Positions 53,727-63,844 of a stretch of 64,000 nucleotides of DNA are shown here, in pieces. The stretch lies in the NCBI RefSeq assembly GCF_963676485.1, contig NZ_OY781114.1:1302001-1366000 (forward strand), in the 5' to 3' direction. A program made the position numbers and the translations under genes. The notes under the pieces were generated by a model. The model was not told the DNA's origin, did not search any database, and saw nothing but the letters and a program-made list of their open reading frames with translations. Source of the DNA: an uncultured Cohaesibacter sp. Its GTDB lineage: Bacteria; Pseudomonadota; Alphaproteobacteria; Rhizobiales; Cohaesibacteraceae. Every line of letters starts with the position of its first letter. Position 1 is the stretch's first letter.

Positions 53727-54374
53727 ATGCATCCAAAAGTCTCCCCGCTCCTTTCAGGAACAAAGGTTATTCCGGTTCTTGTGATCGAGAATACCGATGA
53801 TGCCCAACCTCTAGCGCAATGCCTTGTCGATAACGGTCTGCCAGTGTTGGAAGTAACATTACGCAGCCACGAAGCGCTCAGGGCCATCGAAATCATCGCC
53901 AATCAGGTGCAAGATGCCGTGATCGGCGTTGGGTCCATTCTGTCCGAAATGCAGCTCAATGCAGCCCAGGCCGCTGGAGGCTGGTTCGGCGTATCTCCCG
54001 GCGTGTCCGAAAAGCTGTTACAGGCTCTCAAGCTCCACGACTGGCCCTTTCTGCCCGGCGCTTCCACGCTATCGGAGATCATGACACTCAGAGAATCCGG
54101 CTTCATGGAGCAGAAGCTTTTTCCGGCCAACATCGTAGATGGCATCCCGATGCTGCGCGCGATTGCCGGCCCTGTGAGCGATGTCTCATTCTGCCCGACG
54201 GGCGGCATCAGCCCCGACACTGCCGATGACTATCTTGTCGAGGACAATGTCTTTGCGATCGGCGGCAGCTGGATTGCCCCTGTCGATCTGATACGCGCCA
54301 AGGATTGGCATGAAATCGGGCGCCGCGCCCGCAATGCGGCCAATCTGGGCACGCAATGGCGCGCGGCCGTTTGA
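53727..54374 (+). CDS. eda: KDPG/KHG aldolase Eda
   Basis: A 215-aa class I aldolase. Glu42 (VLEVTLR), the Schiff-base Lys130 (QKLFPAN) and Thr158 (FCPTGGI) match the catalytic residues of the E. coli enzyme with a constant offset of 3. It cleaves 2-keto-3-deoxy-6-phosphogluconate to pyruvate and glyceraldehyde 3-phosphate, the end of the glucuronate route. The kinase that makes its substrate from KDG is not in the window. Confidence 0.95.
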   Translation: MHPKVSPLLSGTKVIPVLVIENTDDAQPLAQCLVDNGLPVLEVTLRSHEALRAIEIIANQVQDAVIGVGSILSEMQLNAAQAAGGWFGVSPGVSEKLLQALKLHDWPFLPGASTLSEIMTLRESGFMEQKLFPANIVDGIPMLRAIAGPVSDVSFCPTGGISPDTADDYLVEDNVFAIGGSWIAPVDLIRAKDWHEIGRRARNAANLGTQWRAAV

Positions 54375-54401
54375 TCCCTTTTGCAAACGGACACATCCCG
54401 C

Positions 54402-54431
54402 AAAGGCCGGCAGATCGCTCTGCGGCCTTTT
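54402..54431 (+). terminator. Terminator after eda
   Basis: A stem with one bulge (54402-54413 with 54420-54430) is followed by TTTTG. Confidence 0.65.
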
Positions 54432-54553
54432 GCTTATGAGACAATCGCGCTTGCCTTTGTGCCTGAGCACGGAGAAATAGGCGCTAGACCCAATGTGCCT
54501 TTTCACCTAGCATCGCGACCATATTCTTTTCTTTTTCATCGCCGGAGAGCGCT

Positions 54554-55675
54554 ATGGCCTTGCGATATTCTGTTTCCTCTACCCTGTCCTTTCTTTGCAG
54601 CCACAGAAAATACTGGGTCGGTATGTGCGGCGCGGCTCTGCTGGGCCTTTCCTGCGGCAGCGTACAGGCGGCGGAGAATGATCCAATCATTGATCTACGG
54701 CTGTTCGGGGAGAATGTCATAGAAGGCCATAACGGGTGTCACCTTGCCTTCTGGCAAGCAAACAAGGCGCCTGAAACAGACAAATATGCCTATGTGTTTT
54801 ATGCCCCTTTCAACGATGGAGAAGAATTGCCCGCATGGATGAAAGTGGGCAAGACCGTCTATGAATTCCAACGTCAGGATAGCAGCGCAACAAACGGGCA
54901 GACTCTGGAACCTCTGCGGCTCTATCGCACATCCAAAGGCACTTTTACCACACTCATAGAGGTGCTGGATCAACATACCTCCGGCAACGCCATCGTCGTC
55001 GATAAAGCCAAGCTAACCATCACCCGCGCCAAGCATTACCCCTTCGTGATCTCGGTCAAGGGCGGCATTTTCTGTCCGCAACAGCCGGAACAGACACAAG
55101 CCCCGCAAGAACCTCAACCGAACAAGGCAGCAAGCAACAGCGTAATTCAGGTCGATCCACCCTTTGGCGATCCGGTACCGCTGGGCAAGGCGGTCCCCTT
55201 TGACAGTCTCGATGCTGTGCCGCGAGGTATACGCAATGCCATCCGCAGGGATGCGCCGGACTGCGCAATGGAGCAAACGGCAGGCATTGGCGCCCATTAT
55301 GCCATCAGCGACGCCATAACCCTTTGGAAAGTGCCCTGCAACCTCTATGCCCGCACGGGAAGCTCCACCTATGTGGTCAGCATGAATGACAATACGGACT
55401 ATTCGACCGTCTTGCCCTTCCCCTCTCTGCCCGGAATCGAGACCCATGATGGCAGCAACGAGATCCGCAATCCTCAAATGGACCCAGCAAGCGGCACAGT
55501 GACCTCGGAATTTTATGACGGGGATGGTACCTGCGGCAGCTTTGCGGCCTATCAGTTGCGTTCCGTGGAAGGAGAGGCCTTGGAGTTTTTCCTGACGGAA
55601 TATCGCGAAAAGCCGAATTGTGACGGCGTGGAGACCAGTGCTCGCCAATTCCCTCTCGTCTATTCCGCTCGATAA
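54554..55675 (+). CDS. DUF1176 exported protein
   Basis: A 373-aa protein with a long signal sequence (core VGMCGAALLGLSCGSVQA). The C-terminal pattern (NPQMDPASGTVTSEFYDGDGTCGSFAAY...FFLTEYREKPNCDG) matches the DUF1176 family, with paired cysteines. A proline-rich linker (about 175-190) joins two halves. Function unknown; likely periplasmic. GGAG precedes the ATG. Confidence 0.75.
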   Translation: MALRYSVSSTLSFLCSHRKYWVGMCGAALLGLSCGSVQAAENDPIIDLRLFGENVIEGHNGCHLAFWQANKAPETDKYAYVFYAPFNDGEELPAWMKVGKTVYEFQRQDSSATNGQTLEPLRLYRTSKGTFTTLIEVLDQHTSGNAIVVDKAKLTITRAKHYPFVISVKGGIFCPQQPEQTQAPQEPQPNKAASNSVIQVDPPFGDPVPLGKAVPFDSLDAVPRGIRNAIRRDAPDCAMEQTAGIGAHYAISDAITLWKVPCNLYARTGSSTYVVSMNDNTDYSTVLPFPSLPGIETHDGSNEIRNPQMDPASGTVTSEFYDGDGTCGSFAAYQLRSVEGEALEFFLTEYREKPNCDGVETSARQFPLVYSAR

Positions 55676-55684
55676 AGCTCCTGA

Positions 55685-55716
55685 TCAAAAACTATCTGGC
55701 CCCCATTCGGGGCCAG
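55685..55716. terminator. Bidirectional hairpin terminator
   Basis: A perfect 8-bp stem (55696-55703 with 55709-55716) between convergent genes, with a TTTTT on the minus-strand side. Confidence 0.65.
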
Positions 55717-55754
55717 AGCATTTGGGGCGCGCACCTTGAGCTAAGAAGGTTCAC

Positions 55755-56639
55755 TCAGGCGCGAAGCCTGTATTTCTCTTCGAATTCGAACCCAACTTCG
55801 CTGGCTTCAAACGGGTTGGGGGAAAGAGAATAGGTTGCTTCGCGCAGATACCCCATGAGGGCCTTGCTGTCTTTGGAAAGGGGATCAAGCACATCGCGTC
55901 CGATTGGCTCACCGACCACAACTTTTACCGGCGTCCCAACCCGTTTCTTGAATTCCTTGATCAGCAGCCCCATGCGCAAGGTATAATGCATATGGCTGGC
56001 GATCTGGAACAGACGCGAGGTGTGCCCGTCAAAGAAAATCGGCACCACGGTGGCTTCCGACTTGCCAATCATGCGCGCGGTAAAGCCCCGCCAGTTGGGG
56101 TCCATGGGGCGGGAGAAGGGCTTGGCGGCCGTGCTCACCGTCCCTCCGGGAAAAATGCCGATTGCGCCGCCGTCGCCCAGATACTGCAAGGCGCTTTTGC
56201 GGGTCTCGATATTCTGCCGCACCGCCTCTTTGGTTTCTTCAAAGGATATGGGCAGAATGATGCGATTGATGTCGTCAGCCTTGCGAAACACCTTGTGGGC
56301 CAGAATGCGGAAATCACCACGCAATTCAGACAGGATATGGCCCATCATGAGACCATCCAGAATGCCATAGGGATGATTGGCAATAAGAATGAGCGGACCT
56401 GAGCGCGGAATGTTGCTCAAATGCCCGCCGATCACATCCAGCGAGAGCCCATAGCGCTCCACCATCACTTCCCAGAAATCCCGGCCAGCGGCGACGTCAC
56501 GTTCATAGCCATCCGCGCGCTTGATCAGTTGCAAGCGTCCGGTTGTGTTTTCCAGCAGCTTGATAACCGCACGGCCCCGTCTTGTTTCCGCTGAATGGGC
56601 ATAGGTTATGTCACGCGCGACATGTCTGTGAGAGGACAT
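55755..56639 (-). CDS. Lysophospholipid acyltransferase-family protein
   Basis: A 294-aa membrane-associated acyltransferase (PlsC-like). The motif NHPYGILDG is the catalytic NHx4D box, and GIFPGGTVS with downstream FFDGHTSRLF covers the glycerophosphate-binding blocks. It is longer than standard PlsC and like the alphaproteobacterial group that includes OlsA-like and hemolysin-type acyltransferases. The acceptor lipid cannot be determined. GGAG lies 8 nt before the ATG. Confidence 0.82.
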   Translation of the reverse strand: MSSHRHVARDITYAHSAETRRGRAVIKLLENTTGRLQLIKRADGYERDVAAGRDFWEVMVERYGLSLDVIGGHLSNIPRSGPLILIANHPYGILDGLMMGHILSELRGDFRILAHKVFRKADDINRIILPISFEETKEAVRQNIETRKSALQYLGDGGAIGIFPGGTVSTAAKPFSRPMDPNWRGFTARMIGKSEATVVPIFFDGHTSRLFQIASHMHYTLRMGLLIKEFKKRVGTPVKVVVGEPIGRDVLDPLSKDSKALMGYLREATYSLSPNPFEASEVGFEFEEKYRLRA

Positions 56640-56797
56640 GCATGAAACTCCGGTCCAGACCGCCTCCCTTTAGAGGCGCGACCAAACTCATATATCGGCC
56701 ATGTGACACTTTTGCGAAGCCTCTGTATCGAGATTGACCAACAACCCGACATTCTGGAGAGGGAACCATTGCGCCCGCAGATATTGGATGGCAGGCC

Positions 56798-56831
56798 CAA
56801 AAACAAAAGGCGGGCTTTTGGGCCCGCCTTT
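56798..56831 (-). terminator. Terminator of the NSS transporter gene
   Basis: A perfect 10-bp stem (56806-56815 with 56822-56831) is followed on the minus strand by TTTTGTTTTT. Confidence 0.88.
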
Positions 56832-56855
56832 CACTATGCATTTCATACCAACAGG

Positions 56856-58202
56856 TCAGCTACCGAAATTCAGCAGACCAAGACCGGAGAGCAGAATCAA
56901 CAGGATCGCGACTGGCGCGATAAAGCGCAGGATGAAGATCCAGACATTGGCAAGAAAGCCGGGTGCATTGTCGCCGCAGACTTCCTTGAGGGCACGCGGA
57001 GTAATAACCCAACCAACGAAAATGGCGATCAGGAACCCGCCGATTGGCAGAATGAGGTTCGAGGTCAGGAAGTCCATCAGATCGAAGAAATTCTTCCCGA
57101 ATATGGTAAAGTCGCCCCAGATACCCATCGCCAGCGAGCATGGAATGCCCAGAAGGAAGGACAAAAAGCCCGACGTAATCGTAATCTGCGTGCGCGTGTA
57201 TCCCTTGGATGAGAAAAAGGCAACAAGCGGCTCCAACAGCGAAATGGAGCTGGTCAATGCAGCGATTGTCAGCAACAGGAAGAAGAGCGTACCAAAGAAG
57301 ATCCCGCCCGGCATCGACATGAAGACGGCAGGCAGCGTGACAAAGGTCAGGCCTGGCCCTGCACCCGGATCCATGCCAAAGGCAAAGACGGCTGGCAGAA
57401 TGGCAAGACCGGCCAGAATGGCAACAGATGTGTCAAGGAAAGTCACCTGCCAGGCAGATTTACCGAGATTGGCTTCCCTATCCAGATAGGAGCCGTAGGT
57501 CAGAATGGCGCCCATGCCCAGAGACAGGGAGAAAAAGGCCTGTCCGAGCGCTGCCATGATGGTGGCACCCGAGATCTTGGAGAAGTCTGGAGCAAGGAAG
57601 AAGGCGAGCCCTTTTTCTGCTCCGGGCAGAGTGATCGAACGGATGACCAGAGCAATCAGGATCAGAAACAGGATCGGCATCAAGATCTTGCCGGCGCGTT
57701 CGATCCCGTTGGCAACACCACCAAGCACGACCATCACCGTCAAGGCAACAAAGATGGCCTGATAGATGATCGGCTTAACAGGATCTGAGATGAAACCACC
57801 AAAGGCTTGCCCCAATGCTGCTGCATCCATGCCCGAAAAAGCACCGCTGGCAAACTTGAAGACATAATCAATGGTCCAGCCCGCGACGACACAGTAGAAG
57901 GACAGGATCATGAAAGCCGCCGCTATGCCCATATAGCCGACAATGGAAAAGGCACCCGGTCCCAGCTTCTTGAAGGCATTGATGGCGTCGGACTGACTTG
58001 CCCGACCGATCATGATTTCAGCCAAAAGTACGGAAAGGCCAATGGTAAAGACCAAGGCCAGATAGATGATGATGAAGGCTGCTCCCCCGTTGTCGCCAGC
58101 CATATAAGGGAATTTCCAGATATTTCCAAGGCCGACAGCCGATCCCGCTGTCGCCATGATAAAGCCGAGGCGGGAGCCCCAGTGTTCGCGTTTGGCACTC
58201 AT
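56856..58202 (-). CDS. Sodium:neurotransmitter symporter (NSS) family transporter
   Basis: A 448-aa membrane protein with the NSS signature WGSRLGFIMATAGSAVGLGNIWKFPYMAGDNGGAAF in helix 1 (the Na+ and amino-acid site). Further helices follow to the C-terminus (11-12 in total). It most likely imports an amino acid or related compound with Na+. GGAAGAAG precedes the ATG. Confidence 0.95.
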   Translation of the reverse strand: MSAKREHWGSRLGFIMATAGSAVGLGNIWKFPYMAGDNGGAAFIIIYLALVFTIGLSVLLAEIMIGRASQSDAINAFKKLGPGAFSIVGYMGIAAAFMILSFYCVVAGWTIDYVFKFASGAFSGMDAAALGQAFGGFISDPVKPIIYQAIFVALTVMVVLGGVANGIERAGKILMPILFLILIALVIRSITLPGAEKGLAFFLAPDFSKISGATIMAALGQAFFSLSLGMGAILTYGSYLDREANLGKSAWQVTFLDTSVAILAGLAILPAVFAFGMDPGAGPGLTFVTLPAVFMSMPGGIFFGTLFFLLLTIAALTSSISLLEPLVAFFSSKGYTRTQITITSGFLSFLLGIPCSLAMGIWGDFTIFGKNFFDLMDFLTSNLILPIGGFLIAIFVGWVITPRALKEVCGDNAPGFLANVWIFILRFIAPVAILLILLSGLGLLNFGS

Positions 58203-58624
58203 TGTTGACTTCTTCCCAAAGCATTTTTATCGGATGGTTGTTCCCTTACGGAATATCGACCACCAGCTCCTCGCTGCATGCGCCCAGTCAGCCCTTGCCG
58301 AGATCTCCTGAAACCCCTTCGGGCTGGCCGCTCCACCAGACTGCCAGGACGGCGCAAGGTACTGATAATTCAAATACCTCGCATAAGAAGCCCTGCAGCC
58401 ATCGGCCACATCCGGACGCACATGGCCCAATCCTTAAGACTTGACTAACAGCGCACACTTTTTTTGCGCAATTACTGCTCAAAAGTCGATCAAAGAATCA
58501 ATAAAAAGTCTAATTTGGCTTGAAAACAGGTGTTTTTGGCATGTTTCTCGTGAGAATATTCACAAATCCTGCAAAATGTTCTGTTTTTTAGACAGACAGG
58601 TGTCAAAAAAGCATCACACTGCAC
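58203..58624 (-). promoter_or_regulatory. Upstream region of the NSS gene, no gene
   Basis: A 422-bp gap between the fused TRAP permease gene and the NSS gene, both on the minus strand. It must hold the NSS promoter. Frames crossing it are not gene-like. No strong terminator for the TRAP gene is seen. Confidence 0.4.
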
Positions 58625-60427
58625 TCACAGCATAGCCCGCACGAAGATGAGCAATAGCCCGCCCAGAACAAGCGCAATCCGCAGAGGCAGCCTGTAGTTG
58701 GTGATCAATCCATAGGAGATGGCTGCAAGGCCAGCGCCAACCTGACAGGTCACCAGCAGGGCTTCTACGGGATGTTGCCCCAAGGCAATCAACTCCGGGT
58801 TGGCGATCATGCCAAGGGGAATGATATAGAGGCCGATGCCAAGGGACATTGCCGAAAGAGCCACCTTGAGCCAGTCTTCCCCGATCATGCCCGCCGCGAT
58901 GAACACGGCGCCGCAGACCGGCGGGGTAATCGTGGAAAGAAGCGCAAACCAGAAAACGAACAGATGAGCCTGCAAGGGTTCAAGGCCGGATTCCACCAAG
59001 GCTGGCCCGGCAACGGACACGCAAATAACGTAAGCTGCCGTGGTAGGCACCTCCATGCCCAATACCAGACAGGCAAGCGCTGTCAGCAGCAGGGATGGCC
59101 AAAGAAGACCAGATGAGCCAGACAGGATCAGGGACGTGATCTTGACCCCAAGCCCGGTCACCGACAGCACCCCGATGATGATGCTTGCGCACAGGATGAT
59201 CGAAGCAATCATGGCCACCTGTCGGGCCGCCGTGTTGAAGGCGACCTCGAAGCGCTGGATGATCTGGCTGGGCACTGCCTTCAGATTGCGGTTGATGAAG
59301 AGCATGAGGGCTCCGGCCAGAATGGCCAGACTGGCCGCATATTGCGGCGTATAGTCGGCGACGAACATGCACCACAACAGCACGAAGAAGGGCACCAGAA
59401 AGAAAGCCGACGTGATCAACACATCGCGCAAGGGCGGGTGATCTTCCTCGGCTATGCCAGACAATTCGAATTTTGTGGCATAAGCGTTGATGCCGATCCA
59501 TACGGCAAAGAAATAGAGAACGGCAGGCAACAGCGCGGCCATGATGATCGAGGTGTAGGGAGTTCCTGTCAATTCAACCATGACGAAGGCCCCTGCTCCC
59601 ATGAGCGGCGGCATGATCTGTCCACCTGAAGAGGCAACCGCTTCAACAGCCCCTGCCAGACGCTTGGGATAGCCAAGGCGCATCATGGCCGGCAGAGTGA
59701 TCGCCCCCGTTGAGGCCACATTGGCACTGGCCGAGCCGGAAATGGAGCCAAACAATGCAGAGGATACAACTGAGACCTTGGCCCCACCGCCGGTGAGACG
59801 CCCGGCTGCAGCGGCGGCCACATTCATGAAGCCCTGTCCGGCTTCCCCTGCATTGAGCACCGCGCCAAAGATGACAAAAATAGCGACAACTGAAACAGAA
59901 ACACCGGTCAGGCTGCCCCAGAGCCCCCCTTCAGCGATGGTAAGGGTTCCCAGAAAAGAGCCCAACGGCATGGGCGAGTGGCCGAACTCGCCGGGGATAT
60001 ACTGGCCAAACAGGCCATACATAAGCGCAAGGAAGGCCACGATGGGCAGAGGCCACCCGATGGCACGTCTTGCAGCTTCCAACACGACAACAATCAGCAC
60101 AATCGCCATAAAGATCTGACCGGGCCCCTCAAGAAAACCATATTGGTCAATGAGGTCGGCTTGATTGATTGCGATATAGAGGCAAGCCGAAATACCGGCA
60201 GCCGCCAGCACCCAGCCGGAAAGGCGATAGAGCCGGGCTCCCTTTCTGGAGTGGGCACCGATGACGAGAATCCAAGGCAGCGCCATCGCCATATGCAGGG
60301 GGCGCGCCACCAGATTGGGCGTCAGGCCGGAAAAAATCAGCCCAAGATGAAAGACCACAAGCCCGATTGCCAACAGGGTTACAATCAGTCGGATCGGCAG
60401 GCTCTTGATCTCAGGGGCTTGCATCAT
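58625..60427 (-). CDS. TRAP transporter fused permease (DctQM, TAXI type)
   Basis: A 600-aa protein with an N-terminal DctQ-like part (about 1-130) joined to a DctM-like permease (GSISGSASANVASTGAITLPAMMRLGYPKRLAGAVEAVASSGGQIMPPLMGAGAFVM). This fused form goes with TAXI-type binding proteins, and one is encoded immediately upstream. Substrate unknown, probably a dicarboxylate or amino acid. Confidence 0.93.
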   Translation of the reverse strand: MMQAPEIKSLPIRLIVTLLAIGLVVFHLGLIFSGLTPNLVARPLHMAMALPWILVIGAHSRKGARLYRLSGWVLAAAGISACLYIAINQADLIDQYGFLEGPGQIFMAIVLIVVVLEAARRAIGWPLPIVAFLALMYGLFGQYIPGEFGHSPMPLGSFLGTLTIAEGGLWGSLTGVSVSVVAIFVIFGAVLNAGEAGQGFMNVAAAAAGRLTGGGAKVSVVSSALFGSISGSASANVASTGAITLPAMMRLGYPKRLAGAVEAVASSGGQIMPPLMGAGAFVMVELTGTPYTSIIMAALLPAVLYFFAVWIGINAYATKFELSGIAEEDHPPLRDVLITSAFFLVPFFVLLWCMFVADYTPQYAASLAILAGALMLFINRNLKAVPSQIIQRFEVAFNTAARQVAMIASIILCASIIIGVLSVTGLGVKITSLILSGSSGLLWPSLLLTALACLVLGMEVPTTAAYVICVSVAGPALVESGLEPLQAHLFVFWFALLSTITPPVCGAVFIAAGMIGEDWLKVALSAMSLGIGLYIIPLGMIANPELIALGQHPVEALLVTCQVGAGLAAISYGLITNYRLPLRIALVLGGLLLIFVRAML

Positions 60428-60570
60428 GGGGCGGCTCTTTTTCTATCAGTTTCTTGTCGTTGAATGGCACTCAGGTCTCAAGGGAGCCTGAGATGTGCCT
60501 TAAAGGGCAGGAATAACAAGGCCGTGACCGGCAAGGCCACGGCTTGATTTCTTCTTGATCAGCTTCAGAT

Positions 60571-61527
60571 TTACATCTGGCTTTCGGAAAGCTCGAAACC
60601 GGCTTCCTTATAGTATTTTACGGCACCGGGATGCAGCTTCGTTGTGATGTTGCTCATCAGGTCCTCATTGACCCCCTTCCACCAATGCGCGGTTTCACTC
60701 ATCTTGGCTTTCTGCTCCCAGAAGGTCTTGGTGAGTTCATAAGCAGTGGCGTCATCCATTGCTGCTGTTGCATAGGCAACAACCGGCAGAGAGGTGGTTG
60801 TCACGTCGGCATCTTGCCCTGCATAGGTTCCAGCCGGGATGACCATCTTGGCGCGTTTGGTTTTGGCGATCTGCTCATCCGAGAGGGACAGGATTTTCAC
60901 ATCGGTGGATGCGGCCGCTTCAACCACGTTTGGCGCCGGATAGGAACCGGAGGTGACGAAGCCGTCAATTTGGCCGTTTTTAAGGGCTGGCACTGCGTTG
61001 GACAGCTCAACCTGGGCCAGTTCAATCTTGCCTTCAAGACCGAACAGCTTGAAATATTTTTCCCCTTCGCGCGCGCCGAAGGACCCTTTGCCGAGCAGAA
61101 TGGACTTGCCTTCCATGCCGGTAAAATCCTCAATGCCGCTGTTTTTTGAAACAACGAAATGCATCGTCAGGCTCGGAATGGGGAAGAGCGCACGAATATC
61201 CGCAAATTTCGGGCTGGTCTTGCCTTCAAATGCCCCTTTGCCAGCTTGAGCAAGGCCGACCAGTGCCGGCGGCGTGGTGAAGACGTAATCGGCGCCGCGA
61301 CCACGCACTTCCATCACATTCTGCACCGAGCCCTGGCTTTCTTCTACCGTAACGATGATATCACCGTCGGTGCCAGCCTTGATGGCTTCTGCGATCTGAA
61401 CACCCATCTGATAATAGGATGAGGAGGTCTTAGCAGATTTGTAGGTTACGCGCGTTTCGGCATGAGCCAGTCCGGCTGTTGCGACAACAGCGGCGGCGGC
61501 GAGGAGAGTTCCACCCCATTTGAGCAT
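60571..61527 (-). CDS. TAXI-family TRAP substrate-binding protein
   Basis: A 318-aa periplasmic protein with a signal peptide (MLKWGGTLLAAAAVVATAGLAHA) and the TAXI pattern (TYKSAKTSSSYYQMGVQIAEAIK, YVFTTPPALVGLAQAGKGAF, GKGSFGAREGEKYF). It feeds the fused permease downstream. The ATG at 61527 has GGGAGGA upstream; codons further up are not used. Confidence 0.93.
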   Translation of the reverse strand: MLKWGGTLLAAAAVVATAGLAHAETRVTYKSAKTSSSYYQMGVQIAEAIKAGTDGDIIVTVEESQGSVQNVMEVRGRGADYVFTTPPALVGLAQAGKGAFEGKTSPKFADIRALFPIPSLTMHFVVSKNSGIEDFTGMEGKSILLGKGSFGAREGEKYFKLFGLEGKIELAQVELSNAVPALKNGQIDGFVTSGSYPAPNVVEAAASTDVKILSLSDEQIAKTKRAKMVIPAGTYAGQDADVTTTSLPVVAYATAAMDDATAYELTKTFWEQKAKMSETAHWWKGVNEDLMSNITTKLHPGAVKYYKEAGFELSESQM

Positions 61528-61715
61528 TGTATTTCCTCCCATTTTGGAAAGTTCTGGTGTTGTTGGTCCCAACACTAGCCAAATTTCTGATGGCTGCAAG
61601 GAAAAGGCAGAAGACAAAAGCAATTTTTGACAAATTTCCATGCCCCACAGGCACATTATTGGCATTGCGACAGAGTTATACGCAAGAAAGCATATATCAG
61701 GAGCGCACTGTCTGC
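61528..61715 (-). promoter_or_regulatory. Promoter region of the TAXI-TRAP operon
   Basis: A 188-bp gap after the MFS gene. It holds the TAXI operon promoter; no terminator for the MFS gene is visible. Confidence 0.35.
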
Positions 61716-62915
61716 TTAATGCTTCTCTCCTTTTTGAGGAGGAGCAAGACTTGGGGCGAGCAAAATGATGAGCAGGGCAAGGGAGGAAAGCAACAGGAAC
61801 GCCCAGCGAATGGAAAATGTGTCAGCCAACAAGCCGATGGCCACAGGCCCGAACAGTCCGCCGCCATAGCCAAAGGTTGCCACCGCTGCGATAGCGGGGC
61901 CGGGGGACATGGTGTCATCATTGCCAGCGCGCGAGAAGGCCAGCGGCACAATGAAGGCATAGCCAAGCCCCATCATGGCAAAACCGACAAAGATCGCAGG
62001 AAGAGTCGCAACGGAAATGGCCAATAGCGATCCAGTCGCCGCGAGAAGACCGCTCATGCGGGCCGCTCTCACAGCCCCCAGTCGGCCGATGATCCAGTCT
62101 CCGGCCAGACGCATGGCGACCATGGCAACAGAAAAGCAAGTGTAGCCAAGCGCCGCCGTTCCCTCATTGGTTTGAGCAACCTGCACAAGAAATATGGCGC
62201 CCCAATCGCCCATGGCCCCCTCTCCAAGTCCGGCACAAAGCCCCATGATACCCACCAGAGCCAGCGCCCCTTTGGGCAAGACGAACAAAGCCCGCTTTGC
62301 GCCCGGTTTCCGCTCGATACGCGGCGACGACCAGGTAACAAAGCCGAATGGAAGCGCGAGACACAAACCCAAGGCCCCACCTATGAGAAAATGCACCATC
62401 GGGTCGAGCGCCAGATGCACCGCCAGAAATCCGGTTGCCGCGCCAAGCCCCGACCCCAGGCTCCACATGGCATGAAAGGATGACATGATGGGTTTGCCAC
62501 GCGCTTTCTCCACCTCTCCGGCCCATGCATTCATGGAGACATCCATGGCCCCATGCGAGGCACCGAAAGCAAATAGGGCGGCCCCGAGCAGCAGAACGCT
62601 GGGAGCGAAGGCCAACCCCGCAAGCGCGGCACTATAGACAAGGGCCACCACCTTGGTGACCGACGCACTGCCATAGCGCTCCACCAGACTGCCCGTTGTC
62701 GGGAAAGAAACAATGGCACCGGCGCACATGCTGAGCAGCAGAATGCCAAGCATGGTTTCGCTGAGCTGATGCATTTGCGCAATAGCTGGCACACGCGAGG
62801 CCCACATGCCGAAAAAGGCCCCATTGAGCATGAACATGGCCGAGACGGCTTTCCTAGGTGTCCGCAGTCCATTCCATGGCAAGGGCGCGTTGGCGCAAGT
62901 CGGTGGATTATGCAT
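61716..62915 (-). CDS. MFS transporter, YbjJ/FucP-like
   Basis: A 399-aa, 12-helix major facilitator. The N-terminal MFMLNGAFFGMWASRVPAIAQ and HGAMDVSMNAWAGEVEKARGKPIMSSFHAMWSLGS resemble the YbjJ branch. Substrate unknown. The ATG overlaps the deoR-type gene by 8 bp and has GGAG 7 nt upstream, so the two genes form an operon and the regulator probably controls the transporter. Confidence 0.88.
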   Translation of the reverse strand: MHNPPTCANAPLPWNGLRTPRKAVSAMFMLNGAFFGMWASRVPAIAQMHQLSETMLGILLLSMCAGAIVSFPTTGSLVERYGSASVTKVVALVYSAALAGLAFAPSVLLLGAALFAFGASHGAMDVSMNAWAGEVEKARGKPIMSSFHAMWSLGSGLGAATGFLAVHLALDPMVHFLIGGALGLCLALPFGFVTWSSPRIERKPGAKRALFVLPKGALALVGIMGLCAGLGEGAMGDWGAIFLVQVAQTNEGTAALGYTCFSVAMVAMRLAGDWIIGRLGAVRAARMSGLLAATGSLLAISVATLPAIFVGFAMMGLGYAFIVPLAFSRAGNDDTMSPGPAIAAVATFGYGGGLFGPVAIGLLADTFSIRWAFLLLSSLALLIILLAPSLAPPQKGEKH

Positions 62916-63672
62916 GAATGATCTCCGCACCGGCATCCCCGAAAGGCAACATCGTGGGTGCGTCGGCATCTGTGACAATGGTTGTGATGTCTTCCTTGGG
63001 CAAAATGCGATGGCGCGCCCGCTGGCCTATCTTTTCTTTTGCGCACACAAGAATGGTCTCGTTGGCAGCCTTGATCATCGCACGGGTCATGCTGGCCTCA
63101 TCGGAATGATCCATGCTGAAGCCGAAATCCTGATCCAAACCGCAAATGCCGGGAAAGGCCAGATCGGCGGCCAGATTCTCAAGCGCGGCCTCCGCTTCGC
63201 CTCCAACAGCGCATGCGCCCCATTTGCTCAGTCGCCCGCCGACAAGATAGGTCTGGATATTCTTTTCAAGGGTGATCGAAGCAATGGCGGGTGCCGGCGT
63301 GATGACAAACAGATTTTCAAGTGGCTCAAGATGCTCAGCCAGACGGACAAGCGTTGTGCCCCCACCCAGAATAATTGTCGCGCCCTTGCCGATCAGGGGC
63401 AAAGTGGCCTTGGCGAGCAGGTCATGTGCGATCTCTGGCTCAGCCCGACGCTCTATATAGGGTCTGGTCGCTGAGCGAACGGGAATGGCTCCCCCTCTTA
63501 CCCGTTGAGCCAGCCCTCCGTCTTCCAATGCAAGAAGATCACGCCGAATGGTATCAAGCGAGATACCGAACTCGTCAGCCAAATCAACAGCAACGAGCGG
63601 TTCACCGCTCTCCAAGCGGGAGCGCAGCAAGGTCTGTCTGACGGAAGGATTGTTGAGTGCGAGGTCTGTCAT
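62908..63672 (-). CDS. DeoR-family transcriptional regulator
   Basis: A protein of about 254 aa with a DeoR helix-turn-helix (VAVDLADEFGISLDTIRRDLLALEDGGLAQRVRGGAI) and a DeoRC sugar-phosphate-sensing domain (GGGTTLVRLAEHL, VGGRLSKWGACAVGGEAE). The start at 63672 fits the family; an ATG at 63714 is also open, and neither has a clear ribosome site. It is cotranscribed with the overlapping MFS gene. Confidence 0.88.
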   Translation of the reverse strand: MTDLALNNPSVRQTLLRSRLESGEPLVAVDLADEFGISLDTIRRDLLALEDGGLAQRVRGGAIPVRSATRPYIERRAEPEIAHDLLAKATLPLIGKGATIILGGGTTLVRLAEHLEPLENLFVITPAPAIASITLEKNIQTYLVGGRLSKWGACAVGGEAEAALENLAADLAFPGICGLDQDFGFSMDHSDEASMTRAMIKAANETILVCAKEKIGQRARHRILPKEDITTIVTDADAPTMLPFGDAGAEIIHA

Positions 63673-63844
63673 CAATGGGCCATGTGTTGCAAGAAGTTTT
63701 GCGTTGTTTTGCATATTTATGCATTTTTCTGCAGAAAATTGCAACACATTTCATAAATGCCGCGATAGCCGATAGACAGCGGGTAGAATTTTGGCTCAAT
63801 CCTAATTTGAAAGGAGGAAAGGTGGGCGAAAAACGAGAACTCCC

